Below are positions 46,069 to 57,604 of a stretch of 64,000 bases of DNA, piece after piece; position 1 is the stretch's first letter, and every line of letters begins with the position of its first letter. Under the pieces are notes generated by a model. The model made no database searches. It was not told the DNA's origin and saw only the letters and a list, made by a program, of their open reading frames with translations. The position numbers were made by a program, and so were the translations under genes. Origin of the DNA: Hermatobates lingyangjiaoensis (lineage: Eukaryota > Arthropoda > Insecta > Hemiptera > Hermatobatidae). The stretch lies in the NCBI GenBank assembly GCA_026182355.1, contig JAPFBL010000114.1, positions 617,501-681,500 on the forward strand, written 5' to 3'.

Positions 46069-46108
46069 TGCTCTCTGAAGATGTGTTAACGAAAGGCCTT
46101 AAGAGCAT
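46069..46108 (+). ncRNA. Hammerhead ribozyme, inverted copy
   Basis: Plus strand: GCTCT, CTGAAGA, tgtgttaac, GAAA, AGGCCT, TTAA, GAGCA. Similar to units 1 and 2 with a shorter loop and one extra A before the closing stem I strand. Confidence 0.6.
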
Positions 46109-46176
46109 TGTTTCAAAAATTGTTTTCATTGGGTAAATTAATCCATCTATTATATCAAGTGTTATTTTGATTATTA

Positions 46177-46179
<3 letters not shown>

Positions 46180-46208
<29 letters not shown>
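46180..46208. repeat. (TA)n microsatellite
   Basis: TA run shortly after the ribozyme element. Confidence 0.85.
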
Positions 46209-46209
<1 letters not shown>

Positions 46210-46211
<2 letters not shown>

Positions 46212-47685
46212 AATAGATGAAGAAAACTATAACAACGAGAAGGAATATGATTAAACGTAGGTTATTGTAGTGGAGGTCTGTAATACTAAGGCATAATCTT
46301 TTTTTTTTTATGTATGTCTATAGATGTGTAGTTTTATCTTTAAGTTCATTCATATAAATGACACAATTGTCACGTCCCGTTTTAGTCCAGACATAGGGAT
46401 CTATGTCTACCTGAAGTGGAGAATATCAATCACTTTGTGGACTCTGTATGTATGAATCCCTTTGACGGTGGTCTAAAAGATGCATTACTCTGATGTCCTC
46501 AATGGAGAGAGGTAATTAAAGAGAACTTTAAGCTTGTTGTTAGACAATGGTTCAATTCGTGAAAGTGTGCCACGAATAAACTAACTAGAGAAAGTTGCGC
46601 CTTTAGTAAAAAAAAAAAAGGTTAAAACCAATGGTTTGCTTTGACTTTCCTTTCTAACGAAGGCTATTGTATATTTTATAGTTCGACATATTATATTTTC
46701 AATTATTAAAACAGAAAAAAAATCTCTCTTTTCTTTGCGTAACTGAAATCATATTTTATTTGAAGCGTCCCCACCTTCCAGCCTTCATATCTTAACTTAA
46801 AGATAAAACTGCAGTTTTTTTTTTTTATATTTACAACCTATTGGTCCACTCATTTAAGTTATACTTAAGAAGTTTAAAGTGTTAGAGATATCTCAATTTA
46901 TTTTCTCCATTCTCTAGTTGAAAGAATGTGAATCTTCACTCTTGCTTTTCTCCATTAATATTTAACAAATTCTTGACTCTATCTTTTACAATTGGAGAAA
47001 ACATGATGTTCATCTAAACAAATCTATGCGATACAAACAGAGAGTAAAATAGAAGTCTCTCTTAGTGGCTTAAGAGTGTCGCTGTATAATTGAAAAGGCT
47101 ATTAATAATGCTTCACAAGAAATATATTACTAATATTAATGGTTGCTATAGTTCATAATTATCTGCTTTAGACCAATCGCTTTATACTGATAATTTACTC
47201 CCCTTATTATCCCTAGTATGGTCAGCATGTTTGCGATATAATCACTCTGGTTACCGGTCCGAGGACAATAAGGTCCTAGAATTGCAATGCCTATCGAGAA
47301 TACTGAGAAGTAAGGATCTAAGGAGGGTTGAGAAATTGAAAAAGAAATCACAATCAAATGATCCGTTCTCTAATTATCGTTGGTTGTATACCGATTAGTG
47401 TCGTAGGCAATATGTTTGGGAACATCTGCATTTAACCTTGAAAATTCAATTGATTACCTAGCAGTAATTGACCCGCCACCCCCCACCCCTGGGTATTATT
47501 CGACCCTTGGAGAACTCTTATCAATATTGGAGGTCAGTATCGATCACTTTCCTTGCTCTCCTCAAATAATGTTACACCATTCATTTGATAATTGGGATGA
47601 ATATATAATGTGCGAAGTTCGTGTCTGACCTATCAAGCAGAGAAATAATTTGTGAATCAGTCAGTTTATCATAAAGTATGCTATG
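46210..47685. other. AT-rich non-coding DNA
   Basis: No gene is recognised. A short run ccgccaccccccacccctgg at 47.47 kb is G-strand-rich on the minus strand but isolated. Confidence 0.45.
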
Positions 47686-47699
47686 GTCGAATCGTGCGA

Positions 47700-49360
47700 G
47701 CGAGTGGATCGTGATACTATGTGACTCTCGGTGCCAATGAGTAGAGTGTGACTCATAGGTTCATATGGCTTCTGTGCGCATGCAATTCTCGATGCCAGTA
47801 GAACATGCGGCTCTTTAGCTGAATATGACTCGCGCATATACTGAGACGAGTGTGCCTTAATGGTGCATATGGCTTGTGATGCACTTATGGCTTGTGATTG
47901 TAGCCTGTAAAATCTGACTTGTGAGCTGAGTGTGGCTCATGAGCCAATGAGGCGATTGTGGCTCATAGGTGCATATGGCTAGTGATATGCGTATAACTTG
48001 TGATACCAGCGTGTAACATTTGGCCGTGAGCTGAATGTGGCTCGTAGGGCCACTGAGGCGAGTGTGCCTCGAAGTTGCATATGGCTTGTATACGCGTATA
48101 GCTTATGATACCAGCGTGTAACATCTGGCCGTGAGCTGAGTGTGGCTCGTAGGGCCACTGAGGCGAGTGTGCCTCAAAGTTGCATATGGCTTGTATACGC
48201 GTATAGCTTATGATACCAGCGTGTAACATCTGGCCGTGAGCTGAGTGTGGCTCGTAGGGCCACTGAGGCGAGTGTGCCTCAAAGTTGCATATGGCTTGTA
48301 TACGCGTATAGCTTATGATACCAGCGTGTAACATCTGGCCGTGAGCTGAGTGTGGCTCGTAGGGCCACTGAGGCGAGTGTGCCTCAAAGTTGCATATGGC
48401 TTGTATACGCGTATAGCTTATGATACCAGCGTGTAACATCTGGCCGTGAGCTGAGTGTGGCTCGTAGGGCCACTGAGGCGAGTGTGCCTCAAAGTTGCAT
48501 ATGGCTTGTATACGCGTATAGCTTATGATACCAGCGTGTAACATCTGGCCGTGAGCTGAGTGTGGCTCGTAGGGCCACTGAGGCGAGTGTGCCTCAAAGA
48601 TGCATATGGCTTGTATACGCGTATAGCTTATGATACCAGCGTGTAACATCTGGCCGTGAGCTGAGTGTGGCTCGTAGGGCCACTGAGGCGAGTGTGCCTC
48701 AAAGTTGCATATGGCTTGTATACGCGTATAGCTTATGATACCAGCGTGTAACATCTGGCCGTGAGCTGAGTGTGGCTCGTAGGGCCACTGAGGCGAGTGT
48801 GCCTCAAAGTTGCATATGGCTTGTATACGCGTATAGCTTATGATACCAGCGTGTAACATCTGGCCGTGAGCTGAGTGTGGCTCGTAGGGCCACTGAGGCG
48901 AGTGTGCCTCAAAGTTGCATATGGCTTGTATACGCGTATAGCTTATGATACCAGCGTGTAACATCTGGCCGTGAGCTGAGTGTGGCTCGTAGGGCCACTG
49001 AGGCGAGTGTGCCTCAAAGTTGCATATGGCTTGTATACGCGTATAGCTTATGATACCAGCGTGTAACATCTGGCCGTGAGCTGAGTGTGGCTCGTAGGGC
49101 CACTGAGGCGAGTGTGCCTCAAAGTTGCATATGGCTTGTATACGCGTATAGCTTATGATACCAGCGTGTAACATCTGGCCGTGAGCTGAGTGTGGCTCGT
49201 AGGGCCACTGAGGCGAGTGTGCCTCAAAGTTGCATATGGCTTGTATACGCGTATAGCTTATGATACCAGCGTGTAACATCTGGCCGTGAGCTGAGTGTGG
49301 CTCGTAAAATCACTGAGGCGATTGTGGCTCATAGATGTATATGACTTGGGATGAGCGTTG
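47700..49360. repeat. 105-bp satellite array
   Basis: Unit tgtaacatctggccgtgagc... of exactly 105 bp, with starts at 48012, 48117 and so on every 105 to 49272. The twelve central units are almost identical; I see a handful of differences, e.g. atttgg in the first and aagatg near 48600. Flanking degenerate units extend the array to about 47.7 kb (catatggct spaced 104-106 bp) and past 49.3 kb. Each unit has the palindrome tatacgcgtata and an internal ~30-bp subrepeat (gtgtggctc/gtgtgcctc/atggctt). Because 105 is divisible by 3 a 438-codon minus-strand frame stays open, with a 35-residue repeat. I see no reason to call it a protein. Confidence 0.95.
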
Positions 49361-49364
49361 ACTT

Positions 49365-50040
49365 TACTTCATTTGTTAAAAATATATAAAGGTACTTTAT
49401 TATTTATTATAAAGGTAAAAATAAAATTGAATTTTATTTGAAAGGTAAAGATATTGTTTCCAAATGGATGTAAAATTACATAGACATCCATTGATATGAA
49501 ATTAATAGTGTAACAAAAGAAAATATGAAGTGCTATACTGTTATGTAGTAAGTGAAATATAGTCATATTTTCATTTAAACGTAGATTTATTTCTTAGAAC
49601 GCTGGTAGGAGTCGCCACTACTGAAATGTTTATTTGAATTTAAATAACAACTGATTTTAAATACCTGAAAATACAAGTAAATAAACCGATGTATTTAACC
49701 ACTAGCAATGATATAATTATCGTTTTATCCTTTCTTTCAAATTTTTTCAAGGAAAATTTATTTTAATATTTCTTTATATGTTAAAATAAATGTAAATTAT
49801 AGATATCGTGGAATAAATATAATTAAATTTATATAACTTATAAATGAGCATGAGGGCGAAAATGACAGCAGAAAGGCTTAGGTACACAATCATGCTATTT
49901 GTTAAAAGTTATAAAATTTGTTTCAAATGAACAACCTTTTATAAAAAGTACTTACTTACTGTGTATCGGAACATGAAGAGATAGTGTTGTTTATATTATG
50001 TTTGTGTTTAATTAACAGTTATCCAACTTTGAAATTTCCA
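49365..50040. other. AT-rich non-coding DNA
   Basis: No gene or repeat is recognised. Confidence 0.5.
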
Positions 50041-50044
50041 ATCT

Positions 50045-50340
50045 TGTATGAAGGTAGTTCTGGTGGAAATGCGTGATGCGTCTGTGCCTGCTGCAGTGTT
50101 GCAGAGACTAGTGGCCGGCCACCTTTGGTGGGCAGAACAGACAATTGAGTGTCCTCTCCATTGCTTCCAATTGAAGCTCCCTCTGACGTCACAAGATGGG
50201 CGTCCTTGTCATCTTGGTACCTTTATCAGCACTCCCTTTACCAAAGACTATATTATAGCATCGTCGTTGCTTGTCCTATCAGCGAATGGATCAGAGTCTG
50301 CGACTTTTTGGCATTTCGTTTTGTACCCTTATCATTAGTT
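50045..50340. promoter_or_regulatory. GC-rich island with CRE
   Basis: Left part G-rich (gtagttctggtggaaatg, gtggccggccacctttggtg), right part C-richer, with CRE palindrome TGACGTCA at 50184-50191 and cttatc sites. Frames of 96 and 65 codons are open on +, but with no domain. It is the third intact CRE in the window (others at 22975 and 24326). Confidence 0.35.
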
Positions 50341-50344
50341 GATT

Positions 50345-50970
50345 AGCCACAGTGGAAAGGTCATTCTAAATTAAGCATTAAGGAAAGTGAAGAATGCTGC
50401 TCGAAACATGTACATATTATCGGATTAAAAAGACCTTGTGTTGAACAACAACCGGCATACTTCTAAACTTATTTAGAATAACCTTTCGATATTATTCAGT
50501 AAACAGCTATTCAGCAGACGACTTAAAATGTAATCACTCATAAGAAGTTAGCTTGTTTTCGTCTGTCATAAGAAGGGCCTAAGCTTGTTTTGAAAGGGCG
50601 TGCTAGCCTTTTGCCTTCACTACTATTCTCAGAGAATAGCGTCACCGGGTCAAGACTACCATTCAGTCCATTCCAAGTCATTTCAACGATCTAGCAAAAG
50701 TTCTTGCACCATACTCTGAAATTAATAACTAATCTTTAGTTATTTTCGGAAACTCAGATAAACTATACTCTAAGAAAAAAACTAAATTGAACTTAAATAT
50801 CATGACATACTATTCAATTTCTGGCAATTACTAATTAAATTTATAATACTATTCCTCAACTCCAATCAGTGTTAAAATCTACGTTAAATGTATATCTACT
50901 ACATCAACTACAATATTGATTGTTAAATCTATATCTATTTAATGTTTTATACAATGTTCTGAGCATTAGG
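50345..50970. other. AT-rich non-coding DNA
   Basis: Nothing recognised, apart from a modestly GC-rich stretch at 50.58-50.69 kb. Confidence 0.45.
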
Positions 50971-50974
50971 CCAG

Positions 50975-51270
50975 AGTAGCCCGGTGTCTTGCGTGCTCGC
51001 CTTTGGACTCATAACATTTCACTGTGGCCCTCATTACTTTATTTTTTTTTTATTTATTTATTTTTTATTTATTTATTTTTTTTTTTGAGTGCCACAGTAT
51101 GATATCAAGTACTTGTTAAAATTCGCTACTAAAAATATCGCTTGAGTCAGGGAGAATGTAGGACTCTTTGTGTAAAGTCATTAGAGAGGTGCAACATTCT
51201 CTTGGGGAATTAGCGTCAGACGTGCAGCTTTCAAGCAGACGTCCAATCCCATCCTCGAAAAGAAAATAAA
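50975..51270 (+). mobile_element. Probable tRNA-derived SINE, decayed
   Basis: gtagcccggtgtcttgcgtg then ctcgcctttggactcata aligns with the head of the 35.6-kb SINE (gtagcccagtcgtttgcatg, ctcgcctctcgactgg). The B-box has been lost. A T-rich stretch (51040-51085) interrupts the body, and atcccatcctcgaaaag near 51.25 kb may be its end. Orientation is opposite to the other copies. Confidence 0.4.
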
Positions 51271-51274
51271 AAGT

Positions 51275-52340
51275 AAAAAAAAAAATTAAACAAAAGTTCC
51301 CAACACAACATGAGTAATTTAAGTTTTCTTAGGTTATTTCATGTTTCTTTCTGTGACACATATATTTAGGCCAAGGAATGAGTTCCAATTAATGATCACA
51401 TAAATATAGTATGAACTCGTCATTTTTGAACACCTCACCGTAATCTTGTATTAATGGTTTGCAAAGTGAGACATTGTCATCTATAATGTTTCATTCTTAT
51501 GCGCCCATTTATTGATTTTAACTTAACTCATAAAAAATTGACAAGTTTTAAGATGACCTTAATTCATTTTTGATATTTTTAGCTCGATATATTTTCTGAA
51601 TATCTTTCACTATTTTATAGTCATTCCATAAGTCACACAATTGATAGATCCTATTTAGTTGAGATGTTAGATACAGAGTTTTGGTACAGGAAAAAAAAAC
51701 TTTGCTGTTTGTGAACGTAATTTAGTTGGGAAATGAAGATTATATTACTTCATATTAAAACAGTTGCCCTTTTCTTCCATTCTTTGTATATTCCAAAAGA
51801 TTGAATATTTATATTTAGTTCAATATATACATCAAAAAACTACTATTATAATAAATATTATATTATATATAATATAATAAAATATATATTATATCGTATA
51901 ATATATATATAATAAATGTTATATATTATACTATTAAAATAAATACTATTATGTGCATTAAAATTCATACAACTGACGAATTATTAAGTGTCCAAGGCTG
52001 CTAAAGAGAATGGCCGTTACACTCCATGCATATCTACTTGTCAGATCTATTTACCTTAGTATTTCAATCTTAAAGGTAAAAGTGACTAATTTAGTAGAAA
52101 TAATTTATTAATTTTTTTAGAATTTTTTTTAATTTAGGATATAATTAATACGATGAACATCGTAATTTAAATGCCATGTTATATTTATTTTATGCTCATT
52201 GATAGCCGGAAAAATCAGTTGATTTCCATAACCTTCCATGGTTTCAATGTGCATGCCCCAATGTTTTTCATTTGTTCACCAGGTGTTTTCACTATAAAAC
52301 TAATTCAAGTATTTAGAAGCAGGAAAAGATTTAACATAAT
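51275..52340. other. AT-rich non-coding DNA
   Basis: Includes a palindromic TA-rich block at about 51845-51950. No gene is recognised. Confidence 0.5.
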
Positions 52341-52341
52341 T

Positions 52342-52920
52342 AAGGCTCCGGAGACGGAGTCGGGCGTAATTTCGACCTGAAGGAGTCGGAGTCGGAGTCG
52401 GAAGAAATCAACCGACTCCGACTCCGACTCCTCACCTAGTTATTACGTGTGTACATGAAAATAAGATAAAATGATAAAACATGATTAATTAGTCCAAGTA
52501 CAATTTTTCCCTCCGGAGAAGGATATTGGACATTTGATGTTAGAACACAAAATGAAATGTCTAGTTTAATACAAAATATATGGCCTTACTTGTTCAGTGT
52601 TTACTTTTTTATAAGTAAATATAACATCAAACTTCTTCGTTATTTAACGTGGTATTTAGACATAATATAAATGCTTAAATAGATGTTTATTAAATCTTTC
52701 ATTCCTGGCGGTCGACTCAGTCAAGGACCTTGTCTATAACCAGGTTGTTCGTTCGGCTATGACCTATGGATTCTCCGTCTGGTTTAGAGCTGCACCAAAG
52801 TACTAATTCTTATTATTAGCCACCTGTCATCTGTTCTTTAATAATAAAAAGATGAGCTGGAGTCGGCTGTTACAAAATAGAGGAGTCGGAGTCGGCCATA
52901 GGTCCGACTCCACAGCCCTG
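52342..52920. mobile_element. hAT-type non-autonomous element (gactccgactcc ends)
   Basis: The right end reads ggtccgactccacagccctg, the reverse complement of the CAGGGCTGTGGAGTCGG terminus common in animal hAT elements. The left end is a diverged version (ggctccggagacggagtcgg). Subterminal ggagtcggagtcgg and ccgactccgactccgactcc repeats at 52383-52430 and 52880-52900 are typical. The interior (52700-52800, ggcggtcgactcagtcaagg...) shows no transposase frame. No clear 8-bp target duplication is visible. Confidence 0.65.
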
Positions 52921-52924
52921 GATA

Positions 52925-55200
52925 CAACATAAAAAGTTTCCTTCATGTCCTAAAGTTAAAAATGCCTAATGAAGATAAACATTTGATTTTTACTCGTAGT
53001 AAAATGATATTAATTAAAAGACAGTAAATTGAATATAATTCAATTAGTTATAGATAACGTAGTGCAATCAGTTATTATGTGGTATTTGCTCATTGTAGTT
53101 GTTATACAATTAAATTTTTATATATGGATATGATTTCATTAGCTTTTTACCCTACATTGATTATAATTATATTAAATTAAATCCGAATTGGTTAAACTGA
53201 TAGAGGGAGAAACCAGAGAAAGTACATTTGTTTGGAAAATACCTGCCAAAAGGATCAACGTTTCTACTGATATAACTAGTGCCACCCTAACAAATGAACT
53301 GCAGCTTAAAATCAGGAAAATTAAAATCGTATCGCGTTATACCTGTTTTTATTTTTAGTCATGTTTCTTGGCCTTTCGGCCCAATCCATGAACAAAGCAT
53401 GTAACAGATCGCTGCTTTTTTACGTGAGACTCTTTAGCCACATAAGAAGGCACACCATAGTCCTCTTAGAGGAGAGTATCGCGTTATACCCCGTGCTATT
53501 CTTTATAAAAGCTGATTATGAAATAGTTATTCATTTTATAAATGTAAAGTGTCTGTTATGTTGTGGTTGTAGTTCTCCTCTTACTATACTACTACTGGAC
53601 ACTACTGCAGCTTACGGTATCTCTCTCGAGTATGAAATATTCCGGTATGAGGTACTCCCCTAACTAAGCTGTACAAAACTATTTTTTTATGTTTAATTTA
53701 ATTGTGTGGCCCCATTCATTTACATAAATCGTTTTTTTTTGTGAGGTACTCAATATATCTCAATTTTTTTACTCAGTTTGACAAGTTTAATAAAATTTAG
53801 CATAGATATAGCTCAAAAGTTCGTTTCTTTTTGCTTTTAGCAATATTATGCGAAGTGAAATGGACATTATCGGCTAACATGTCACAATGAATACTAATGC
53901 ATGTCACTCTGCTAGTCATGATAGAAATTTAAAAAGAATGTTTCAGTTTTATATTTACTAATATATAAATATGAGTATCTTGTAAAAAAATTCTGAATAC
54001 AGGATTATTGTGAAAGGTAATACAAGACTAAAACCACAAGCAAGAAGTTTCTCTTGCAGTCACTCGTCGGATTTTTTTTTCAGATTTTAATAATTTTATG
54101 GAAAGGAACACATTTACATTCTGATTCTGAGGTTACGCCTTATCAAAATGTTTTACCTTAACCACTCAATGCATTCTTATAAAGTAGTTTAGACTATTCA
54201 TGTTTAATAAAAAAATCTAAACTTTTAGAGTAAGTTAGAAGAAATATATTTCAATATTATCTTTATAAATGTCTTGATATTTACATGGGAACATTAATAT
54301 GTGCGAATGAGGTTGTCCAAGAAGAATATTTGCAGAAATATTTTGAAATTCGATCTGTGTTCCTCTATGATAGCCGCCATTACTTGATGTTTGAAGTAAA
54401 TGGATATGGGAAAGGCAAGACAGTTTCACTCCATCATAGTAGTTTTCGACTTTGTGTGCTGCCTAAAGTAAATGGTTTATCAAATCATTAGTTGTGCAAT
54501 CTGTAATTGTGTGGTATTTACTCATTCTGAGGTAAAATGGTTTACCTATTCAAATAACATATATTTTCGAGATATATAGGACAAAACTAAGAACAACAGC
54601 TGCAATGAATATTTCTACATGTTTAATTGCGAAAAAAAGGAATTCAAAATAAATCTTGTATTATAGAATAATGACAGTTGGACTCGGGAGGTCGCCCTTT
54701 GATTAATAGCTGTGTTACTGTTGTCTACATAAACGACAGATCAATGATATTTCAAACTTTCTCCGAAGTTATATATCTCACATAGGAAGACAGTTTGTCC
54801 AACACTTAACTATTATTTGAAGAACTGTTACTTTTCATGGACTGACAAAATAGTTGTAGCAAAATTAAAATAAAATAATGTAATATTTTGGTGGTTTGTT
54901 ATTTTTGGTAGTTGGATTACTTATTGTAAGTTTTGTGTCTCCATGGTTTTAACGATGTTATCACTGCTCTTAAGTAAGTTTCGTGACTTCCTTTTATACA
55001 ATTTTTTTCATTTACTTTGTTGTTAGTAGTTTTACTAGTACACTTAGATGATTTTATATAAAATACACATCATTGATTTGAGTGGTGGAACTGTCAGTTG
55101 GATTAAACGTTCTTCTGGTATCTATTTTCTACAGAGAATATTTTATGCGGAATATTGTGGAAATTGTGAAAAGTTGGCTTGAGAAATCGGTCAAAGGTTG
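52925..55200. other. AT-rich non-coding DNA
   Basis: No gene is recognised. A 100-codon + frame at 53361-53663 is hydrophobic and cysteine-rich but matches nothing I know. No island is seen. Confidence 0.45.
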
Positions 55201-55204
55201 ATCA

Positions 55205-55465
55205 GGGTTGTAATCTAGGCAAGTTTGGGTGTCAATGCGCGGTGAGTAATGCGCCAAGTTTGGCAAGCCTCTGCTATCTTAGTCCAGCTGCACATTTATA
55301 ACAAGTTTTCCTGCAGTAGTTAGTCAGGTACACGCGCTTCGGGCTGCTCCCTTTGCCATATTTCTTACCTTCCGCAACCGTCCTCCCGATGGCCGATCTA
55401 ATAACTCTCCAACTACTGGCATTTATCTGAAGACCACCTCTGTCTCTCTAACAGTACTTTCCTTA
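55205..55465. promoter_or_regulatory. GC-rich island, candidate cis-regulatory element
   Basis: G-rich left (gtttgggtgtcaatgcgcgg), central ctgcacatttataacaag (Hox/Cdx-like TTTATAA), ggtacacgcgcttcgggctg, then C/T-rich right (gcaaccgtcctcccgatgg, gaagaccacctctgtctctc). No coding frame. Confidence 0.35.
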
Positions 55466-55645
55466 CCAATGCAAAACTAATTGAAAGAATCTAAGATTAA
55501 AACAACTTCTTTTAAAAACTAACTTAGTAGCAAATATGAGGAATAATATCTCATAATTCTGATCTCGAGTGTATTCAGCACAGTAAGACGCCTCTCAACT
55601 TACTGATTTAACCGTCTGCAGTTTAACAGTAGTTCAATATTGTAC

Positions 55646-55849
55646 TAGGTTAGGTTACGTTGCAGTGGTAGTCCACAAAGGAACACCGTAGGCAGATCAT
55701 TTGCTCTTTGTGATACGACACAATGAAGATTGATTCTACAGTGGGAGTCCTCAATTTCACATCCCGCATGAATAAATTGAAGTTCAGGTGGGGATCGAAC
55801 CCAGGTCCTATCAGTTCAGAGGCGAGGACGTTAACCACTGAGCTAACCT
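55646..55849 (-). mobile_element. tRNA-derived SINE with intact A and B boxes
   Basis: Minus strand head: ggttagctcagtggttaacg (A-box), then tcctcgcctctgaactgata and gacctgggttcgatccccac, giving a canonical RNA polymerase III B-box GGTTCGATCCC. The body shares tttattcatgcgggatgtg with the other copies. The tail ends as taggttaggttacg on +. It is the best preserved copy here. Confidence 0.8.
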
Positions 55850-55854
55850 AAAAA

Positions 55855-56695
55855 ATGAAAAGTATGATACTAAAAAAAAAAAAACTTTTTTCATTTCATG
55901 TAAATTACGTGTATTTCATGGATGGTAGAAAAAAGTATCGTACTATTTCTGTACTTTTGATATTGGGGTAGTGACATCAAGTATTGGTTTCGGAACGTTT
56001 TGTAATTGATTTTAATAATTATTTCAGAACGAGAAAAACTGTTCTGTTTAACTAATAGTATTTAAAAATTAGTCAAATAAAACTAAATTACATCTATATT
56101 GTTTTCCATTTTTAGGTTTTAGAGAAGGGTACATTGACCTGTAACTGTTTCTATTTGCTTAGGCTTGGTAGAATGATACCGTAGCTTGGTAGTTGTTAGT
56201 AGATATATTATTAGAGTACATAGCCACCATGTCAGTATATCTTCACCAGTAACCCTTGTCCATTAAAGAACTTGCAGCGTTTACTCTGTTTTCCCATTTC
56301 GTTTCACGAGTTTTGATACTGTTTTAGTAGCCATGAAGGTATATTATGTATAATAGTTATTCAATAATAATGTAGTTTTAATTTTAAAATAATATTGTGT
56401 TACTCAATATATTTATTAATAAAAACCGTAAAATAAAATGTTATTTCTTAAAGGAGCTTATAATAGTTTTTAAATAATTTCCTTTAAAACGTTAAGATCA
56501 TCGTATCTTTCTTTTTCATGATATACTCTTAGGTATATCATATAAAAATTGCATATTCATTAGAAATATTAAGAGAAAAACTTTCTTATAATATTGAGTG
56601 AATTTATTTTCCTTTAATGTGTTAGAGCTTGTTGTCCTCCAAAGTTATAACATGTATTCCTCTTTTTTTTTTTTTTTTTTTGTAAAGCTGTGTGA
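55855..56695. other. AT-rich non-coding DNA
   Basis: Nothing recognised. A poly-T run lies near 56663-56681. Confidence 0.5.
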
Positions 56696-56699
56696 TGGA

Positions 56700-56965
56700 A
56701 AGCCGATAACAAAGAATCCCATTCTTTGTCGGTGAAGTGTTTTGTCCCGTAAACAAAAGCCTATTGATCTAGCGGAGAGTGGTGGAGGAGAGGTTTCCCA
56801 ATTGCATTTAGATCTAATGTTGTTTGAGCTGTCCATTTGCACTTGCTTACGTACCTCTTCACTTGACAGTCTGCTGTGGCCATTTCAAATCACTGCCTCC
56901 CCCTGTCCGTACTGTCATCTCCTGCAGGCTCCTTCAACTCGCCCTCTGACCTAACACGCCTCCTA
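56700..56965. promoter_or_regulatory. GC-rich island, candidate cis-regulatory element
   Basis: Purine-rich left (agcggagagtggtggaggag), centre with acttgacagtc (TGACAG, Meis/TGIF-like, 56864) and ctgtggccatttcaaatc, and C/T-rich right (gcctccccctgtccgtac, caactcgccctctgacc). No coding evidence. Confidence 0.35.
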
Positions 56966-57150
56966 AAACATTCCCTTGTATATAAACAACTACATTATTG
57001 AAAATTACACAAAAACTTATCCCATAACTGTTTCGTAACAACCTTCTTCAAAATCATTGTAAATAACATTCACTAAACGGTAAAAAACTTCGTGAAATAA
57101 GCTAACATTCTCTAAAGAACTTAGTATAACAGTAAAATATATTTCCTATA

Positions 57151-57190
57151 GTCGACATGTTTCGAATGATCAACATTCATCTTCAAGACG
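57151..57190 (-). ncRNA. Hammerhead ribozyme relic (PLE-like)
   Basis: Minus strand: GTC stem I, TTGAAGA, stem II GAATG...CATTC, GAAA, palindromic ACATGT stem III, triplet GTC, and GAC closing stem I. Complete except for the first core base (T for C). Confidence 0.55.
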
Positions 57191-57228
57191 TGAATACCTT
57201 CTTGGACAAATTTTCTGGTTTATACAGG

Positions 57229-57600
57229 GTGTGCCAAAAGTAGGTGGAGAGTAGATAACATTTATTTAGAGATTAGTTACTAATACATATGCACTGATAC
57301 AATTCTTACATTGATAATTAAATGTTATTGTGAAAAATAATACAAATGCTTTTAAATTTGACCGATGCATCTGCTCATACTGCTTTTATATACGCAGCTT
57401 TCAAGTCTGTCTTTAACGCTTCGACTAACATTTTTGCATAGCTACCCAGAGGGATTGCTACCCGTTGTGTATATGTCTGTCTAGACACAACTTTGTCTTT
57501 GAATACTCCCCAAATACTCACAAAACTCCCCAAAAGAAAGTCTATCGGGGCCAATCAATTGGGCCTATCGTCGAATCTAATTCCCTGCAAGGGTTTCAGG
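57229..57600 (-). pseudogene. Mariner/Tc-like transposon fossil
   Basis: The left edge tacagggtgtgccaaaagt resembles a terminal sequence seen on insect transposons of the mariner/DDE_3 type. On the minus strand the far end reads GPIDWP, and FFWG follows a few residues later, recalling the GPI-WP-RSPDL-P-D-FLWG block before the last catalytic residue in that superfamily. Many stops and frame breaks follow. The other terminus is not identified. Assignment is tentative. Confidence 0.4.
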
Positions 57601-57604
57601 TTGC

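Larger units (their letters stand above)
45671..46151. mobile_element. Ribozyme tandem dimer plus inverted copy (PLE terminus or retrozyme)
   Basis: Two direct units of 160 bp (45688-45847 and 45848-46007), differing by eye at about one base (gcggg/gctgg), are followed by an inverted partial copy (about 46041-46151). The outer ~100 bp thus form terminal inverted repeats beginning tggattaattta. Each direct unit holds one complete hammerhead on the minus strand and the inverted part one on the plus strand. There is no coding sequence. The layout fits a PLE pseudo-LTR pair with inverted flank, or a retrozyme dimer. (TA)n follows at 46180-46208. Confidence 0.75.

Noticed and set aside
47963..49279. 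438-codon open frame on the minus strand
   Set aside because: It is entirely the 105-bp satellite; it stays open because the period is a multiple of three. No promoter, splice signal or non-repetitive domain supports a protein.
55646..55849. A genuine tRNA gene on the minus strand
   Set aside because: A and B boxes are present, but acceptor-stem pairing is not evident and related copies share a SINE body and tail.
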